Assembly (NCBI RefSeq): GCF_031195445.1
Contig: NZ_CP133480.1
Coordinates: 4,881,001-4,945,000, forward strand
Direction: 5' to 3'
Origin: Acuticoccus sp. MNP-M23
Lineage (GTDB): Bacteria > Pseudomonadota > Alphaproteobacteria > Rhizobiales > Amorphaceae
Length of the DNA stretch: 64,000 bases
Shown: piece by piece, positions 26,635 to 35,291 of the stretch
Position numbering within the stretch: position 1 is the first letter of the stretch
Layout: the number at the start of each line of letters is the position of its first letter
Notes under the pieces: model-generated
The model's input: only the letters and a program-made list of their open reading frames with translations
What the model was told of the DNA's origin: nothing
The model's database searches: none
Program-made: the position numbers and the translations under genes

Positions 26635-27966
26635 CTAGCACGCAGGCGCACTGCCAGTCGGCGCCGTGCTGAACGGGTCGCTGCCACTGCGGACAGGCCG
26701 CGCTACCCGGTCGGCGGCAATCTCGCGGGCGTGGATGCCGAGAATGAGGATCGCCGGCCACAGGAGATAGACCTCGATCTCAAGGTTCTCGCCAAAGGTG
26801 AGAATGGTCAGCGCCAGCATGATGCCGAGCGGCAGGCGGCCGCGCCGGGGATTGCGCACCGTGTCGTCCAGCGCCAGGCAGAGCTGCCAGACGAACGGGA
26901 CGATGAGCGCCAGCACCCCGGTTACGCCCTTGACGAACAGAAGGCCGAACCAGGTGTGATGGCTGCCGATGGGCATGTACTCGACAATATGCGGGCCGGG
27001 CTGAACGGTGCCATGGCCAAACCAGACGGCCTCTGTCTGCCAGCGATCGTAGGCGATGCGCTGGAGCGTTTCGCGCACCCGCGTCGAGTCCGCCCGGGCG
27101 GACTTGAACGCGCCGACCGCCCCCTGCACCATCTGCAACAGCGCCTGTCCGAAAACCGCCAGAGACGCCATGGCGGCCGCTGCAATCTGCCAGGCGAACG
27201 ACTTGGCAACCAGCGGCAGCATCCGCGGACCGACGGTGCAGACTACCAGCGCCACAAGGCTCATGCGCGACTTCGACAGGAGGATCATCGCAAGACCGGC
27301 AAGTATGCCGATCGCGATCCACTGCCAGCGCTTTTCCTCCAGCGCCATCATCACGATCACCGTGCCGAGGAGGCCGGCAAAGGGCGACCAGGGCGCATAG
27401 AACTGCCAGCGCGGCGTCCACGTGGAGGGGTCGAGCGTATAAAGGTAGACGGTGAAATATTCCGGCCCCGGCCCGCCTGCCGCCTTGAGCGGCGACACGA
27501 AGATCCGCTCCGGCAAGCCGATGAACGGCGCCGCCAGCATGGCCGGCAGCAGCAGCAGCGTGATCAGCGCAACCACGCTCTGGGCCCGCACCACGGCGAT
27601 GCGGCGGATTGGCAGCACCGCCCCCGCCAGGATGAGGAGCGCCAGCATGCCCCAGCCCTTCGCCCAGCCGATGGTGGACTTGATGGTCTGGCCAAGGCCG
27701 AGGCCTTCGCCGATGTGGCCGAGCCAAAGGGCGACCAGCATCAGCGCCATCCCGCCGAGCCAGGCCCACACGACCGGCGGAACGGTGCCGGCAACGCGAA
27801 GGTCGCGACGCATGGCGGGCCCCAGAAAGAGCGCGAGGCAGGCAAGACCCCCAAGGCTCCAGGCCAGAACGGGGCCGACGATGTAGAGGGCGCCCAGCAT
27901 GTAGAGCGGCCAGGTGGCAGCAAGCGTCCAGAAGACGATGCTCTCGGCGGGGTTGAGATTACGCAT
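26635..27966 (-). CDS. O-antigen ligase/polymerase (Wzy/WaaL-like) membrane protein
   Basis: ATG 27966 (MRNLNPAESIVF) overlaps the end of the upstream chain-length gene by 8 bp; GTG 27981 is an alternative. The 443-residue protein has about 10-12 membrane segments and a large periplasmic loop (about residues 285-345) with FGHGTVQPGPHIVEYMPIG followed by SHHTWFGLLFVKG. An H-x-x-W/F arrangement in this loop is typical of the Wzy_C (O-antigen ligase) family. It should join or polymerize repeat units at the periplasmic face of the inner membrane. Whether it is the polymerase or a ligase cannot be decided from sequence; as the only such gene in the locus, polymerase is favoured. Confidence 0.82.
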   Translation of the reverse strand: MRNLNPAESIVFWTLAATWPLYMLGALYIVGPVLAWSLGGLACLALFLGPAMRRDLRVAGTVPPVVWAWLGGMALMLVALWLGHIGEGLGLGQTIKSTIGWAKGWGMLALLILAGAVLPIRRIAVVRAQSVVALITLLLLPAMLAAPFIGLPERIFVSPLKAAGGPGPEYFTVYLYTLDPSTWTPRWQFYAPWSPFAGLLGTVIVMMALEEKRWQWIAIGILAGLAMILLSKSRMSLVALVVCTVGPRMLPLVAKSFAWQIAAAAMASLAVFGQALLQMVQGAVGAFKSARADSTRVRETLQRIAYDRWQTEAVWFGHGTVQPGPHIVEYMPIGSHHTWFGLLFVKGVTGVLALIVPFVWQLCLALDDTVRNPRRGRLPLGIMLALTILTFGENLEIEVYLLWPAILILGIHAREIAADRVARPVRSGSDPFSTAPTGSAPAC

Positions 27967-29485
27967 TGGCGTCGCCCGCAAGGGTGGTGAGCTTGTCGAT
28001 CAGCGGCCGGCGGATCCACCCGAGGATGAGACCGAAGATCAGCATGAAGGTGCCGGCAACGCCTGCCGCAATGGCGATGATGATGTTGGGCGAGGACGGC
28101 GACCAGGGCATGGTCGGCGGTTCGGCCACCTGCACCATGGGGTAGGACGCGAACACGTCGGCGCGCGACGTGTTGGTGCGCGCCAGCGCCGAAGCGAAGA
28201 CGGCTTCGGCCACCTTGTAGTCCCGCTGCAGGCTGTCGAGCTTTGAGGCTGTGTCCACCAGAGCCAGGGCACGGCGCTCGCCGGCGTCAAGCTCGCCCTG
28301 GAGTGTTTCGAGCTTGGCGCGGAGCCCCGATTCTTCCGCCGTCAACGAGATGAGACGGGAGAGGAGCGCAATCCGCTCGCCATCGCCAAGGTTGTCCATC
28401 TGCCTGTCGATGGCATCGGGGGTCATTCCGGTCAGCGTCACGCCGCGGCTCACCATCCGGGCCCGCGTGCCGCGAAAACGCAGATCGGCGTTGACGCGGG
28501 CGGGGTGGTTCTTGCCGAACCGGCTGGCGGCTGCCGCGAACAGGGCCGACTCCTGCGCGGCCGCACCGGCAAGCGACTTGAATTCGGCATCGGTGTGAAG
28601 GCGCAACGTGCTGGCCGCCATATCAGCGCCCGTGCCCAGAAGATCCACCAGCGAACCGGCCTGATGCTCCACGGTGGTCAGCGCCGCGCGGGCTTCGGCC
28701 AGTTCCTTGCGCACCCGCTCGTTGACGGAAACGATGTCCTTGTACTGCTGCTCGGAAATCAGGCCGGATTCGGCCTGGAGGGCGCTGATCTGGCGCTGAA
28801 TGCTCTCCACCGCATCCTTGTACTGCCCGATCGTCAGCTGGGTGGACTGTTCGCGCCGCTGGATCTCGTCGCTGCGCAGCGTGTCGAGTTCGGCCAGGAG
28901 CGCGTCCAGCATGGCGCTCGCCCTTGCATGCGCATCTTCGGGGCTGCTGCCTTTCATGCTGACCTTGATGAGGCTCGTCAGGTCCTGAAGCTTGACCTTC
29001 GGCGCCCCCACCTCAGCCGCCGTCACGCCCAGCGCGACCGCTGCGCGCTCGGCCAGAACGCGGGACATCAAAAGGCTCTTGTAGGTGACGGTCGGGCTGA
29101 CGGCGGAGCTGGAATAGGGCGAGGCGGCCGCTGACGACGCCTGCCCGATGTCCGACACGGTGACCGAACTCTGGGCACCGGCCCCCGGCAGGATCAGCGC
29201 GAGTTCGGACGTGTAGCGCACCGGCGCGAGCGTGACGTAGGCGACGATCGGACCCCAGAGCCCGCAGACGGCCAGAAACGCCACCATCAGGTAGCGCGGC
29301 AGGCGGCCCCTGTCGCCAACGCGCCCGCCGCGGAACACCCGCGCCACGGTGAGGGACGACAACGCCCCCCGCCAGATCCGCAGTCCGACACTGCGCTTGG
29401 CGGCAGGCATTGCCCTGGCCTCAGCAGGGGCGGCCACCTTTTCGCTCGCCGCCGTCAATCCTGCCGTCGTCACATGCGTGTTCAT
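27959..29485 (-). CDS. Polysaccharide chain-length/co-polymerase protein (Wzz/GumC-like, no kinase domain)
   Basis: The 508-residue protein has an N-terminal cytoplasmic tail (about 1-65), a transmembrane helix (about 66-88, LMVAFLAVCGLWGPIVAYV), a long periplasmic part with predicted coiled coil (about 195-265 and 375-425, rich in E/Q/R/A) and a second transmembrane helix near 470-490 (IIIAIAAGVAGTFMLIFGLI). The proline-rich approach EPPTMPWSPSSPN before TM2 is typical of Wzz family proteins. There is no C-terminal BY-kinase domain and no separate kinase gene in the window. It should set chain length and link polymerization to the OPX channel. It is translated together with the polymerase gene by an 8-bp overlap. 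Confidence 0.85.
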   Translation of the reverse strand: MNTHVTTAGLTAASEKVAAPAEARAMPAAKRSVGLRIWRGALSSLTVARVFRGGRVGDRGRLPRYLMVAFLAVCGLWGPIVAYVTLAPVRYTSELALILPGAGAQSSVTVSDIGQASSAAASPYSSSAVSPTVTYKSLLMSRVLAERAAVALGVTAAEVGAPKVKLQDLTSLIKVSMKGSSPEDAHARASAMLDALLAELDTLRSDEIQRREQSTQLTIGQYKDAVESIQRQISALQAESGLISEQQYKDIVSVNERVRKELAEARAALTTVEHQAGSLVDLLGTGADMAASTLRLHTDAEFKSLAGAAAQESALFAAAASRFGKNHPARVNADLRFRGTRARMVSRGVTLTGMTPDAIDRQMDNLGDGERIALLSRLISLTAEESGLRAKLETLQGELDAGERRALALVDTASKLDSLQRDYKVAEAVFASALARTNTSRADVFASYPMVQVAEPPTMPWSPSSPNIIIAIAAGVAGTFMLIFGLILGWIRRPLIDKLTTLAGDANA

Positions 29486-29661
29486 CAGCCACCCCTGTCA
29501 AATGCATGACTGGTTTACGGGTGGAGGCTGGCGCTGTGTGCGCGCGGGAGGACGGCGAAAAGGTGCAACCGGCGCGCTGCTCTATGCGCAAGTATAGGCA
29601 GCCCGCGCGCGAACTGGCGCACCGCAAAGCGCCGTGTGTTTTCAATTGCCGCGCCCTGCGA

Positions 29662-30276
29662 TCAGAGCAGGCCGGCGTCCTTTGCGATCATCGCCGCCTG
29701 GGTGCGATTGCGCGCGTCGAGCTTGCGGCACAAGGTTTTGACGTGAAGCTTGACGGTGACTTCCTGGAGATCGAGATCGCGGGCGATCTCCTTGTTGGAC
29801 TGTCCCTTGAAGAGGCCACGGACAACCTGCAATTCCCGCGGGCTGAGCTTGGCCGCCACCTCGTTGACGGGCGCCTCTTCCTTTTCGGTGAGGTAGCGCA
29901 CCGGCGCATATTGTTCGCCCGATGCCATGAACCTCACGGCATTCACCAGCGAGCTGGCGGCCATGCTCTTGGGAAGGAAGCCGGCAGCACCGGCGGCAAG
30001 CGCCTCTTCCGCCACGGAGCGAGGGATTGATCCCGAGATGATGGCCACCGGGTTGTTGAAATTCAGCTCCTTGGCCTTTTTGAGGCTTTCGAGGCTATGC
30101 ATGCCGGGCATCTGGTAGTCGAGAATCACGAGGTCGAACGGCCCATCGCTGGTGATGATCTTGGCCGCCGTGTCGAAGTCGGGCGCAACGGTGACGTGAA
30201 GACCCGGCTCCTGCTCCAGAAAAGCACGCATGGTGTCGCGGACAAGCTCGTGATCGTCGGCAAGGAGGATTTTCAT
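29662..30276 (-). CDS. LuxR/NarL-family response regulator
   Basis: Start at ATG 30276 (MKILLADDHE) fits the family best; ATG 30288 is an alternative. About 204 residues. The receiver domain (about 1-120) has ADDHE, the phospho-aspartate in LVILDYQMPGMHS and the lysine in GFLPKSM. The C-terminal helix-turn-helix (about 140-200) shows LSPRELQVVRGLFKGQSNKE and VKLHVKTLCRKLDARNRTQA, the LuxR DNA-binding signature. It is a transcription factor, diverges from the WecG-sugar transferase gene across a 250-bp gap, and likely controls the polysaccharide locus. Its kinase may be the hybrid kinase at 23690-26317. Confidence 0.88.
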   Translation of the reverse strand: MKILLADDHELVRDTMRAFLEQEPGLHVTVAPDFDTAAKIITSDGPFDLVILDYQMPGMHSLESLKKAKELNFNNPVAIISGSIPRSVAEEALAAGAAGFLPKSMAASSLVNAVRFMASGEQYAPVRYLTEKEEAPVNEVAAKLSPRELQVVRGLFKGQSNKEIARDLDLQEVTVKLHVKTLCRKLDARNRTQAAMIAKDAGLL

Positions 30277-30527
30277 GGCTGCGCCCATACCACTTTGATC
30301 TGACCACCAGTCATAGAGTGTCCCCGAAACGTTCGCCTAGCCTTTACCAATAACACCGGCAGCGTATCGCGCCTATTCGGCGGTATAGCGCACGGGCCGG
30401 CCGGGACATCCGGTGCGCCGGTTGGGGGCGCCCCCTGCCCGCATGTCACAATCAGTTATGCGCCGGGAACCACCAGCAACCGGGCCAAAGCTGAACAATG
30501 GCGCCATCCAATCAGGAAGGCGCTGTC

Positions 30528-31874
30528 ATGAACAAATCCAACACCATTCGTCTGTTCGGTCTCGACTTGACCAACGCTACGCAGTCCGATGCTGTGCAGG
30601 CCCTTCTGGAAGGCACCGCACGCCGCACCGCAGCCTTCGTCAACGCCCACGTGGTCAACGTTGCAGCCGGAGACCCCGCCTATCGCTGGGCGCTCGGCCG
30701 GGCCGACCATCTGCTGCCCGATGGCAGCGGCATCTCTCTTGCCGCCAAGCTGAAGCGCGAGCGCTTCGAGGCGAACCTCAACGGCACGGATCTCTTCCTG
30801 CCGCTATGCCGCGAAGCTGCAGCGCGCGGCCTCTCCATCTACTTCCTCGGCAGCCGGCCGGGCATTGCGGACGCAGCCGCTGCCAACGCCGCACGGATTG
30901 TGGATGGCCTCAAGGTCGCAGGCACCCGCGACGGCTATTTCGCCGCAGACGAAAGCGATGCTGTCATTGCGCAGGTGAATGCCTCCGGCGCCGACATCGT
31001 GCTGGTGGCTTTCGGGGTTCCGCTTCAGGATCTGTGGGTGGCGCGCAATCGCCACCGGCTCGATGCGCGGCTGGTGATGGGTGTCGGCGCACAGTTCGAT
31101 TTCTGGTCCGGCTCCGTCAGCCGCGCTCCGAAGTGGATGCGCCGCACCGGGATCGAGTGGATCCACCGGCTTCTCCTGGACCCGAAGCGTCTTGCAAAAC
31201 GCTACCTCATCGGCAACGCCACGTTCGTGGCCCGTGCCGTTGCCGCCCGCGTTGCGGGTGATGCGGACAAGGTGGGCGCCGTGGGCGGCAAGCGCCTCCT
31301 CGACCTTGCCCTTGCCGGCGGCGGACTTCTGGCGATGGCCCCGGTCCTTGCCGGCGTAGCCGCTGCGATCAAGCTTGAAACAAAAGGGCCCGTCCTTTTC
31401 CGGCAAACCCGGATCGGCCAGAACGGCGTCCCCTTCACCGTCCTCAAGTTCCGCTCCATGCATGTGGACGCGGAGGCCCGGCGGGCAGAGCTGCTGGCGC
31501 AGAGCGACCGCGCCGGGGTCTGCTTCAAGCTGAAGCGCGACCCCCGCGTCACCCGTGTCGGCCGGTTCCTGCGCCGCCTTTCGCTGGACGAGCTGCCCCA
31601 GCTCATCAACGTCGTGCGCGGTGAAATGGCCCTGGTTGGCCCCCGCCCCGGCCTTCCCGAGGAGGTGGCGGCCTATCCGCCCGAGGCCCTTGCCCGCCTT
31701 GGCGTGAAGCCGGGCCTCACGGGTCTGTGGCAGGTCGCCGGCCGCGCCGAAGTCAGCTTCACGAAGATGATCGCCCTCGACAGCGCATACGCCGCGTCCC
31801 GCTCGCTGATGCTCGACCTGATGCTCGTCGCGCTCACCGCCCGTGCCGTGATCACCGGCCGCGGCGCCGTCTGA
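30528..31874 (+). CDS. WecG/TagA/CpsF glycosyltransferase fused to an initiating sugar-phosphate transferase
   Basis: Start at ATG 30528, which has AGGAAGG at 30514-30520; an upstream ATG at 30498 lacks this support. Two enzymes are joined in 448 residues. Residues about 5-225 are a GT26 (WecG/TagA) enzyme: AFVNAHVVNVAAGDPAYRWA, ADHLLPDGSGI, FGVPLQDLWVARN and the WIHRLLLDPKR end. Residues about 245-448 are a polyprenyl-phosphate sugar transferase of the ExoY/WcaJ type: one hydrophobic helix (LLDLALAGGGLLAMAPVLAG), GPVLFRQTRIGQNGVPF, FRSMHVDAE, LSLDELPQLINVVRGEMALV and GPRPGLP. The second part loads the first sugar-phosphate onto undecaprenyl phosphate; the first part adds the next sugar. The fusion channels the first two steps of repeat-unit synthesis. 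Confidence 0.92.
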   Translation: MNKSNTIRLFGLDLTNATQSDAVQALLEGTARRTAAFVNAHVVNVAAGDPAYRWALGRADHLLPDGSGISLAAKLKRERFEANLNGTDLFLPLCREAAARGLSIYFLGSRPGIADAAAANAARIVDGLKVAGTRDGYFAADESDAVIAQVNASGADIVLVAFGVPLQDLWVARNRHRLDARLVMGVGAQFDFWSGSVSRAPKWMRRTGIEWIHRLLLDPKRLAKRYLIGNATFVARAVAARVAGDADKVGAVGGKRLLDLALAGGGLLAMAPVLAGVAAAIKLETKGPVLFRQTRIGQNGVPFTVLKFRSMHVDAEARRAELLAQSDRAGVCFKLKRDPRVTRVGRFLRRLSLDELPQLINVVRGEMALVGPRPGLPEEVAAYPPEALARLGVKPGLTGLWQVAGRAEVSFTKMIALDSAYAASRSLMLDLMLVALTARAVITGRGAV

Positions 31875-31898
31875 CAACCAGCCCACAAAGGATCGACC

Positions 31899-32903
31899 AT
31901 GAAACAGCACGTCATCGTCACCGGCGGCGCCGGTTATATCGGCAGCCACGCCGCCAAGGCCCTCGCTCAGGCGGGTTTCATCCCCGTGACCTACGACAAC
32001 CTGTCCACCGGCAACCGTTTCGCGGTTCGCTGGGGCCCGCTTGAAGACGGCGACATTCTGGACGCAACGCGCCTTGATGCGGTCTTCGCAAAATATCGCC
32101 CGGTGGGCGTCCTGCACTTTGCCGCGCTTTCGGTGGTCTCCGAATCGGTCAACAAGCCACACCTTTACCACCGGGTGAATGTCGGTGGTTCGTTCAGCGT
32201 GATGGACGCGGCACGGCGCCACGGAAACGTGCCGTTCGTTCTGTCGAGCACCTGTGCCGTGTACGGTGCACCAGCCAGCGCGATGATCGACGAGCGCACC
32301 GCCACAAATCCGATCAGCCCCTACGGCGCAACCAAGCTGGAGGCCGAAAAGCTCGTCGCCGCAATGGCAGCAACTGACGGGCTGCCCGCCATGGTGCTGC
32401 GCTATTTCAATGCTGCCGGCGCCGATCCAGAGGGCGAGATCGGCGAATGCCGCGACCACGAAACCCACCTCATTCCGCGGCTTCTGGCGGTCGCTGCCGG
32501 CGAACAGGACGCCATCTCGGTCTTCGGCACGGACTATGACACGGCTGACGGCACCGCCGTGCGCGACTATATTCACGTCAGCGATCTCGCCGCAGCCCAT
32601 GTGGCTGCGCTGCGCCACCTCCTGGCGGGCGGCATCGGCGAAACGCTCAACCTTGGCACCGGACACGGGATCTCCGTCGGCGCACTCATCGCCGCTGCCG
32701 AGCGTGTCAGCGGCCGCACGATCCGCGTGCAGCGCGCAGAACGGCGCCCCGGCGACCCGCCCGCCCTGATTGCGGACACGGCGCGGGCCTCCGCCCTCCT
32801 TCCCGCCCCGCGGCTGTCCTCGGTGGATACGATCCTCCAGACCGCCTGGCGCTGGCAGAAAGCATCCACCGCCTTCAGGCGCCCGAGGCAGGCCGCCGGC
32901 TGA
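31899..32903 (+). CDS. galE: UDP-glucose 4-epimerase
   Basis: The 334-residue protein has the NAD-binding loop VTGGAGYIGSH at the N-terminus, the catalytic Ser-Tyr-Lys set (LSSTCAVYGAP and SPYGATKLEAEK) and the substrate-side motif LRYFNAAGADPEG followed by HLIPRLL. DYIHVSDLAAAHVAAL and LNLGTGHGISV complete the family signature. It converts UDP-glucose and UDP-galactose (or N-acetyl forms) and would supply the polysaccharide genes just upstream. It starts 24 bp after the fused glycosyltransferase gene on the same strand. Confidence 0.93.
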   Translation: MKQHVIVTGGAGYIGSHAAKALAQAGFIPVTYDNLSTGNRFAVRWGPLEDGDILDATRLDAVFAKYRPVGVLHFAALSVVSESVNKPHLYHRVNVGGSFSVMDAARRHGNVPFVLSSTCAVYGAPASAMIDERTATNPISPYGATKLEAEKLVAAMAATDGLPAMVLRYFNAAGADPEGEIGECRDHETHLIPRLLAVAAGEQDAISVFGTDYDTADGTAVRDYIHVSDLAAAHVAALRHLLAGGIGETLNLGTGHGISVGALIAAAERVSGRTIRVQRAERRPGDPPALIADTARASALLPAPRLSSVDTILQTAWRWQKASTAFRRPRQAAG

Positions 32904-33003
32904 GGCCTCCGGCACGCACGCCGGCAAATTTCGCGAGGCGCCAAAGCGCGGCCGAAACGCGATAGGGTAGTTTCGATGGCGTTCCGGGAGGCAAGGATCC
33001 AAC

Positions 33004-33849
33004 GTGGCTCAATCTTTCACGCAGCAATTTCGCGTTCCGCCCGACGGCAAGATCCGGATCGGGGATATCGATCCTGCCGACACCCGTCTGGCTGACGGAA
33101 AAAAGCAGGCGAAGGCAGCCCACGCGGCTGACCTCGTTGCGATCAGAGAGCTTCAGTATGCGCTTTATGCCGAAGGCAAACAGGGGCTTCTGATCTGCCT
33201 TCAGGCGCCGGATGCCGCGGGCAAGGACGGTACGATCCGCCGCCTCTCACCCGCACTCAACCCGCAAGGGTGCCATGTGGTCAGCTTCAAGGTGCCGACC
33301 GAGATCGAGCGCGACCATGATTTTTTGTGGCGCATCCACCCGCACGCCCCCCGGCGCGGCGGGATCTCCATCTTCAACCGCTCGCACTACGAGGACGTTC
33401 TGGTGGTGCGGGTGAAGGACCTTGCGCCGGAACCGGTCTGGCAGGCCCGGTTCGACCACATCAACAATTTCGAGAAGCTGCTCTTCGACAACGGGACGCG
33501 CATCCTCAAATTCTATCTCTGCATTTCGCCACAGGAGCAGCTCGAACGCTTCGAAAAGCGGCTCGACGATCCGGCCAAGAACTGGAAAATCAGCGTCGCC
33601 GACTACACCGAGCGAGACTTCTGGGACGCGTATGTGAGCGCCTACGAGGACGTGTTCTCAAGGTGCAGCCCGGACCACGCGCCCTGGTTCATCATCCCCG
33701 CCGACAAGAAATGGTATCGCGATTTCGTCATCGCGCGGATCATCCGCGAACAGCTGGAGGCGATGGCGATGAAGATTCCCGAGCCCAGCGTCGACCTTGC
33801 CGACATCCGCCGCCGCTACTTCGCCGAGGTGCAGGAAAGCGAGGCCTGA
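33004..33849 (+). CDS. ppk2: Polyphosphate kinase 2 family protein (class III-like)
   Basis: GTG 33004 is preceded by AAGGA (32993-32997). The 281 residues match PPK2 in length: an N-terminal FRVPPDGKIRIGDIDPADT segment, Walker A loop CLQAPDAAGKDGTIRR, lid region VPTEIERDHDFLWRIHPHAP, IFNRSHYEDVLVVRV and WKISVADYTERDFWDAYVSA. FIIPADKKWYRDF is also typical. The overall pattern resembles class III PPK2, which uses polyphosphate to phosphorylate AMP or ADP. In the usual Walker loop MDAGGKDG the M is P and the first G is A here. It is soluble and stands alone between galE and a convergent transporter gene. Confidence 0.92.
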   Translation: MAQSFTQQFRVPPDGKIRIGDIDPADTRLADGKKQAKAAHAADLVAIRELQYALYAEGKQGLLICLQAPDAAGKDGTIRRLSPALNPQGCHVVSFKVPTEIERDHDFLWRIHPHAPRRGGISIFNRSHYEDVLVVRVKDLAPEPVWQARFDHINNFEKLLFDNGTRILKFYLCISPQEQLERFEKRLDDPAKNWKISVADYTERDFWDAYVSAYEDVFSRCSPDHAPWFIIPADKKWYRDFVIARIIREQLEAMAMKIPEPSVDLADIRRRYFAEVQESEA

Positions 33850-33919
33850 CTCCGACCTGAAACGAACGCGGATTCCATCGTCTACGAAGGCATCCCGAAC
33901 GCCGCGCGACAAGCTCCCG

Positions 33920-35137
33920 TCAGCCAGCGCCCGGTGGCTGGGGCGCAGGCGCAAAGTCCCGCTGGGTCAGGCTGACAAGCGCTGCCAGAAACAGAAGTGC
34001 CGCGGAAGCAGCCAGCCCGCTCGACAGCCCGCCGCGCCAGTCATTTACGGCGCCAACCGCGGCGGGGCCGAGGATCTGGCCGATGCCGAACACCACGGTC
34101 ATTGCGCCAATGCCGGCGCCCCACGCGCTGGGCGCGTAGTTGCGCCGGACGAACGCGGTGGTGGAGGCCACCACCGAAAAGAAGGTGCAGCCGAAGAGCG
34201 CCGCAGACGCCAGCAGCGCTGCCGGTCCCTGCCAGAGCAGCGGCAGGCTGACGGCAGCCGCCGTGAGGCTGCACAGGAGGCTGAAGGCATGGCCGCCCTT
34301 CAGCCGGCGCAACACGCCCGACCACAGCCACGGCGATGTTATCGCCGTACCGCCGATGGCCACCCAGAACAGAGCCTGATGGGCCGCCGCGCTGCTCTGG
34401 TCGCGCACGAACGCAATCATGAATGTCATGTAGGCGATATAACCGACGCCGAAGAGGAAATAGGCCGCCAGCATGGAGCCCATCGGGAAGAGCCGCACGC
34501 TTACCCGCGCGCTGGCTTTGGCTGCGGTATCGACCCGCAGCGCCAGCACCAGAACCAACGCAAGAGGGGCCGACAGCAACGCCAGCGCGCCCCAGGCGTA
34601 GGGCCATGACCCCGGCCCCGCCCCGGCCAGAACGAAGGGCACGGTGAGGCCTGACACGACGATGCCAAAGCCCGGCCCCGCGTAAAACAGGCCGAGGAGG
34701 AAAGACGCCTTCGCCGGATCGCGCATGGCGGCTTCGGCGGCAAGAACGCCCCCGGCCACAAAGGCAAGGCCCGCACCAAGGCCCGCCAGAATGCGCGCGA
34801 GGTTGAGAAGCGTGTCATCGCGCAGGACGGCACACAGCGCCAGCGAAAGCACGCACGCACCAAGCCCGTAAACGGTGACCATCGCTGCTCCGAAACGCCT
34901 AGCGGCCCCGGCTGCCAGAAGTGCGCCAGCCAGATAGCCAAACGCGTTTGTGGTGTTCATCCACCCGGCCTGCGCATAGGACCAGCCAAGGTCCGCCTGC
35001 ATGTCAGGCAGCATCAGCGCATAGGAAAAGCGGGCAATGCCAAGTCCCACCGCCGGGACAATGGCAAGCGCCAGTATCAGCACCAGCGGCGAAATTCGCG
35101 CAGCGGCGGCAGTGGCAGTCGGATCAGATCCGGTCAT
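33920..35137 (-). CDS. MFS transporter (YbfB/YjiJ family)
   Basis: The 405-residue protein has about 12 hydrophobic helices. Landmarks are GLGIARFSYALMLPDMQADL at the first helix, the loop WSYAQAGWMNTTNAFGYLAG and FYAGPGFGIVVSG in helix 5. This pattern fits the YbfB/YjiJ branch of the major facilitator superfamily, whose substrates are mostly unknown (efflux of small molecules is usual). It is located in the inner membrane. Its neighbours (polyphosphate kinase converging from the left, flavoprotein upstream on the same strand with a 154-bp gap) do not reveal the substrate. Confidence 0.87.
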   Translation of the reverse strand: MTGSDPTATAAAARISPLVLILALAIVPAVGLGIARFSYALMLPDMQADLGWSYAQAGWMNTTNAFGYLAGALLAAGAARRFGAAMVTVYGLGACVLSLALCAVLRDDTLLNLARILAGLGAGLAFVAGGVLAAEAAMRDPAKASFLLGLFYAGPGFGIVVSGLTVPFVLAGAGPGSWPYAWGALALLSAPLALVLVLALRVDTAAKASARVSVRLFPMGSMLAAYFLFGVGYIAYMTFMIAFVRDQSSAAAHQALFWVAIGGTAITSPWLWSGVLRRLKGGHAFSLLCSLTAAAVSLPLLWQGPAALLASAALFGCTFFSVVASTTAFVRRNYAPSAWGAGIGAMTVVFGIGQILGPAAVGAVNDWRGGLSSGLAASAALLFLAALVSLTQRDFAPAPQPPGAG

Positions 35138-35291
35138 GGAGCCTCGGGGGTGACGCTTGTGGCGCGCTCAGGAATTCGGCAATTGTCGCACCGCCTGACG
35201 GGACCAGGCGGCACTGCCGCTCCGTGGCGACGTAGCGACTTCGGGGCGGAGGTGGCAACCCGCAGGCGTTTGCGGAACGAAGCGCGGCACG

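Noticed and set aside
26539..27990. Plus-strand frame of 483 codons opposite the O-antigen ligase gene
   Set aside because: It is extremely rich in R, D, H and Q with no fold signature, while the minus strand encodes a regular multi-helix membrane protein.
30804..33002. Minus-strand frame of 732 codons opposite the WecG fusion and galE
   Set aside because: It spans two strongly supported plus-strand genes and has no recognisable domain.
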